Part shown: piece by piece, positions 5,864-6,634 of the stretch | Layout of the letters: each line of letters begins with the position of its first letter | Numbering within the stretch: position 1 is the first letter of the stretch | Position numbers and translations under genes: made by a program | Notes under the pieces: generated by a model | The model's database searches: none | What the model was told of the DNA's origin: nothing | Seen by the model: the letters and a program-made list of their open reading frames with translations, nothing else | DNA from: Candidatus Yanofskybacteria bacterium RIFCSPHIGHO2_01_FULL_41_26 | GTDB lineage: Bacteria > Patescibacteria > Paceibacteria > 2-02-FULL-40-12 > GWA2-44-9 | Assembly: GCA_001794055.1 (NCBI GenBank) | Contig: MGJB01000003.1 | Span: 1-6,634, forward strand | Reading direction: 5' to 3' | DNA: 6,634 nt

Positions 5864-5876
5864 GGGAGTAAAGTAA
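5802..5876 (+). pseudogene. Duplicated 3' tail of the 147-aa gene
   Basis: This is a copy of 5337-5411, the last 24 codons and stop of the upstream gene, carried along in the tandem duplication. It has no start of its own and lies out of frame with the hsdR fragment that runs into it, so it is not expressed as such. It supplies the ribosome-binding region (GGGAG at 5864-5868) for the real hsdR. Confidence 0.88.
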
Positions 5877-5881
5877 TCTTT

Positions 5882-6634
5882 ATGAACGAATTTTCTGAAG
5901 ATAAATTAATAGAGCAAACTGCCATAAAGATTTTTGGCGAGCTTTGGGGCGCGGAGAATTTTGCCAATGCCTATTCTGGCGAAACAGATGCGGAATTCGG
6001 ACGGGAGAATCCGGGCGAAGTTGTGCTTATGAGTTATCTCAAAATCGCTCTTGTGAAGCTCAACCCCGATGTGTCCACTGAAGCATTAAACCTTGCGATT
6101 GATGAGATTATCAAAGATCGCTCGGCCATGAGTATGGTTAATGCCAATCATGAAATTTGGCAGCTTATTCGAGACGGTGTAAAAGTTGAGACCGAAAATG
6201 AAAAGGGCGAGCAACGGACAGAAACCGTAAAAATCATTGATTTTGAGAATCCGAAAGAAAACCATTTTATGCTTGTCTCCCAGCTTTGGATTACCGGCGA
6301 ATTGCACACGCGCCGGCCGGATTTGATTGGTTTCGTAAACGGCTTGCCGTTGATGCTGGTAGAACTCAAAGCATCACATAAAAACCTCCGCAACGCTTAC
6401 GGCCAGAACATCCGGGATTATAAAGACACCATCCCCCAACTTTTTTGGTATAACGCCTTTATCATCATTTCTAACGGCATTGAAAGCAAAGTCGGCACGC
6501 TTACCGGAGCATACGAGCATTTCAACGAATGGAAGAAAATTAAAGATGAGAAAGAAGTTGGAAAAGTAAGTTTAGAAACGGTCATTAAGGGCACCTGCGA
6601 ACCGTCACGGCTTTTGGATATTGTTGAGAACTTT
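5882..6634 (+). CDS. hsdR: Type I restriction endonuclease subunit HsdR, 5' part
   Basis: The visible 251 residues are the N-terminal nuclease region of HsdR; the gene runs off the right edge (full HsdR proteins are usually near 1,000 aa), so helicase motifs cannot be seen. The opening SEDKLIEQ, the block AIDEIIKDRSAMSMVNANHEIW and the run FMLVSQLWITGELHTRRPD are standard for the family. The PD-(D/E)xK catalytic set is present as D147 (RRPDLIGF) and E161-L-K163 (MLVELKAS), followed by the conserved Q175...Y180 in GQNIRDY. HsdR translocates DNA with ATP and cleaves it when the site is unmodified. The start is ATG 5882, the second of two identical starts; only this one leads into the full gene. 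GGGAG at 5864-5868 is 13 bp upstream. The first 389 bp duplicate those at 5417. Confidence 0.96.
   Translation, partial: MNEFSEDKLIEQTAIKIFGELWGAENFANAYSGETDAEFGRENPGEVVLMSYLKIALVKLNPDVSTEALNLAIDEIIKDRSAMSMVNANHEIWQLIRDGVKVETENEKGEQRTETVKIIDFENPKENHFMLVSQLWITGELHTRRPDLIGFVNGLPLMLVELKASHKNLRNAYGQNIRDYKDTIPQLFWYNAFIIISNGIESKVGTLTGAYEHFNEWKKIKDEKEVGKVSLETVIKGTCEPSRLLDIVENF

Larger units (their letters stand above)
5337..6270 (+). repeat. Perfect tandem duplication, 465-bp unit
   Basis: Bases 5337-5805 and 5802-6270 are identical as far as I can read them, offset by exactly 465 bp and sharing TTAT at the central junction. TTAT occurs at 5337, 5802 and 6267, so a 4-bp microhomology marks both ends. 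Outside these limits the sequence differs at once (A5336 against T5801; A5806 against G6271). The unit contains the last 25 codons of the 147-aa gene, the 5-bp spacer and the first 129 codons of hsdR. It is a multiple of three, so both hsdR starts share a frame. Lack of any difference means a very recent event or an assembly artefact. Confidence 0.97.

Overview
The window is a type I restriction-modification locus read left to right on the + strand. It is cut at both ends: inside a RadC-family gene on the left and inside hsdR on the right. All convincing genes lie on the + strand, and most overlap by ATGA or are 1-6 bp apart, so they look like one long operon. The exception is a 144-bp gap after the gene at 2009-2494, which carries a likely small RNA gene on the - strand.

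Layout: the 3' part of a RadC/JAB-domain gene (2-364); hsdM, the DNA methyltransferase (361-2007); a 161-aa protein with a possible RelE/barnase-like (BECR) nuclease fold (2009-2494); the - strand small RNA candidate (about 2579-2498) with its own promoter and terminator; a 77-aa zinc-ribbon protein (2639-2872); hsdS, the specificity subunit (2874-4097); a 290-aa AT-rich protein with a possible abortive-infection/HEPN-like C-terminus (4094-4966); a 147-aa protein of unknown function (4968-5411); a broken copy of the hsdR 5' end (5417-5863); and the true hsdR (5882 to the right edge).

HsdM, HsdS and HsdR together form a restriction enzyme. HsdS reads a two-part DNA target, HsdM methylates adenine there, and HsdR cleaves unmodified DNA using ATP. 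The extra genes between the hsd genes sit where other systems carry guard toxins, such as prrC between hsdS and hsdR. A back-up defence or toxin role is plausible but not shown.

Two structural oddities stand out. First, a perfect 465-bp tandem duplication (5337-5805 and 5802-6270, with TTAT at the junctions) copies the tail of the 147-aa gene and the first 129 codons of hsdR. It leaves a truncated hsdR ahead of the real one. Second, four short palindromic elements of about 31 bp lie in frame inside hsdM (three) and hsdS (one). They fall in linkers or other variable places and each appears to add roughly 11-13 codons.

Organism: bacterial, with TGA used as a normal stop (radC, hsdM, the 161-aa gene and hsdS end in TGA), so the TGA=Gly code of Gracilibacteria/Absconditabacteria is excluded. 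From memory, palindromes of these types inserted in genes are common in Patescibacteria (CPR, e.g. Parcubacteria). That placement is an inference and could not be checked here. G+C varies strongly along the operon: 841-900 in hsdM counts 58%, while 4441-4500 in the cargo gene counts 23%. This fits a mosaic, horizontally assembled defence locus.
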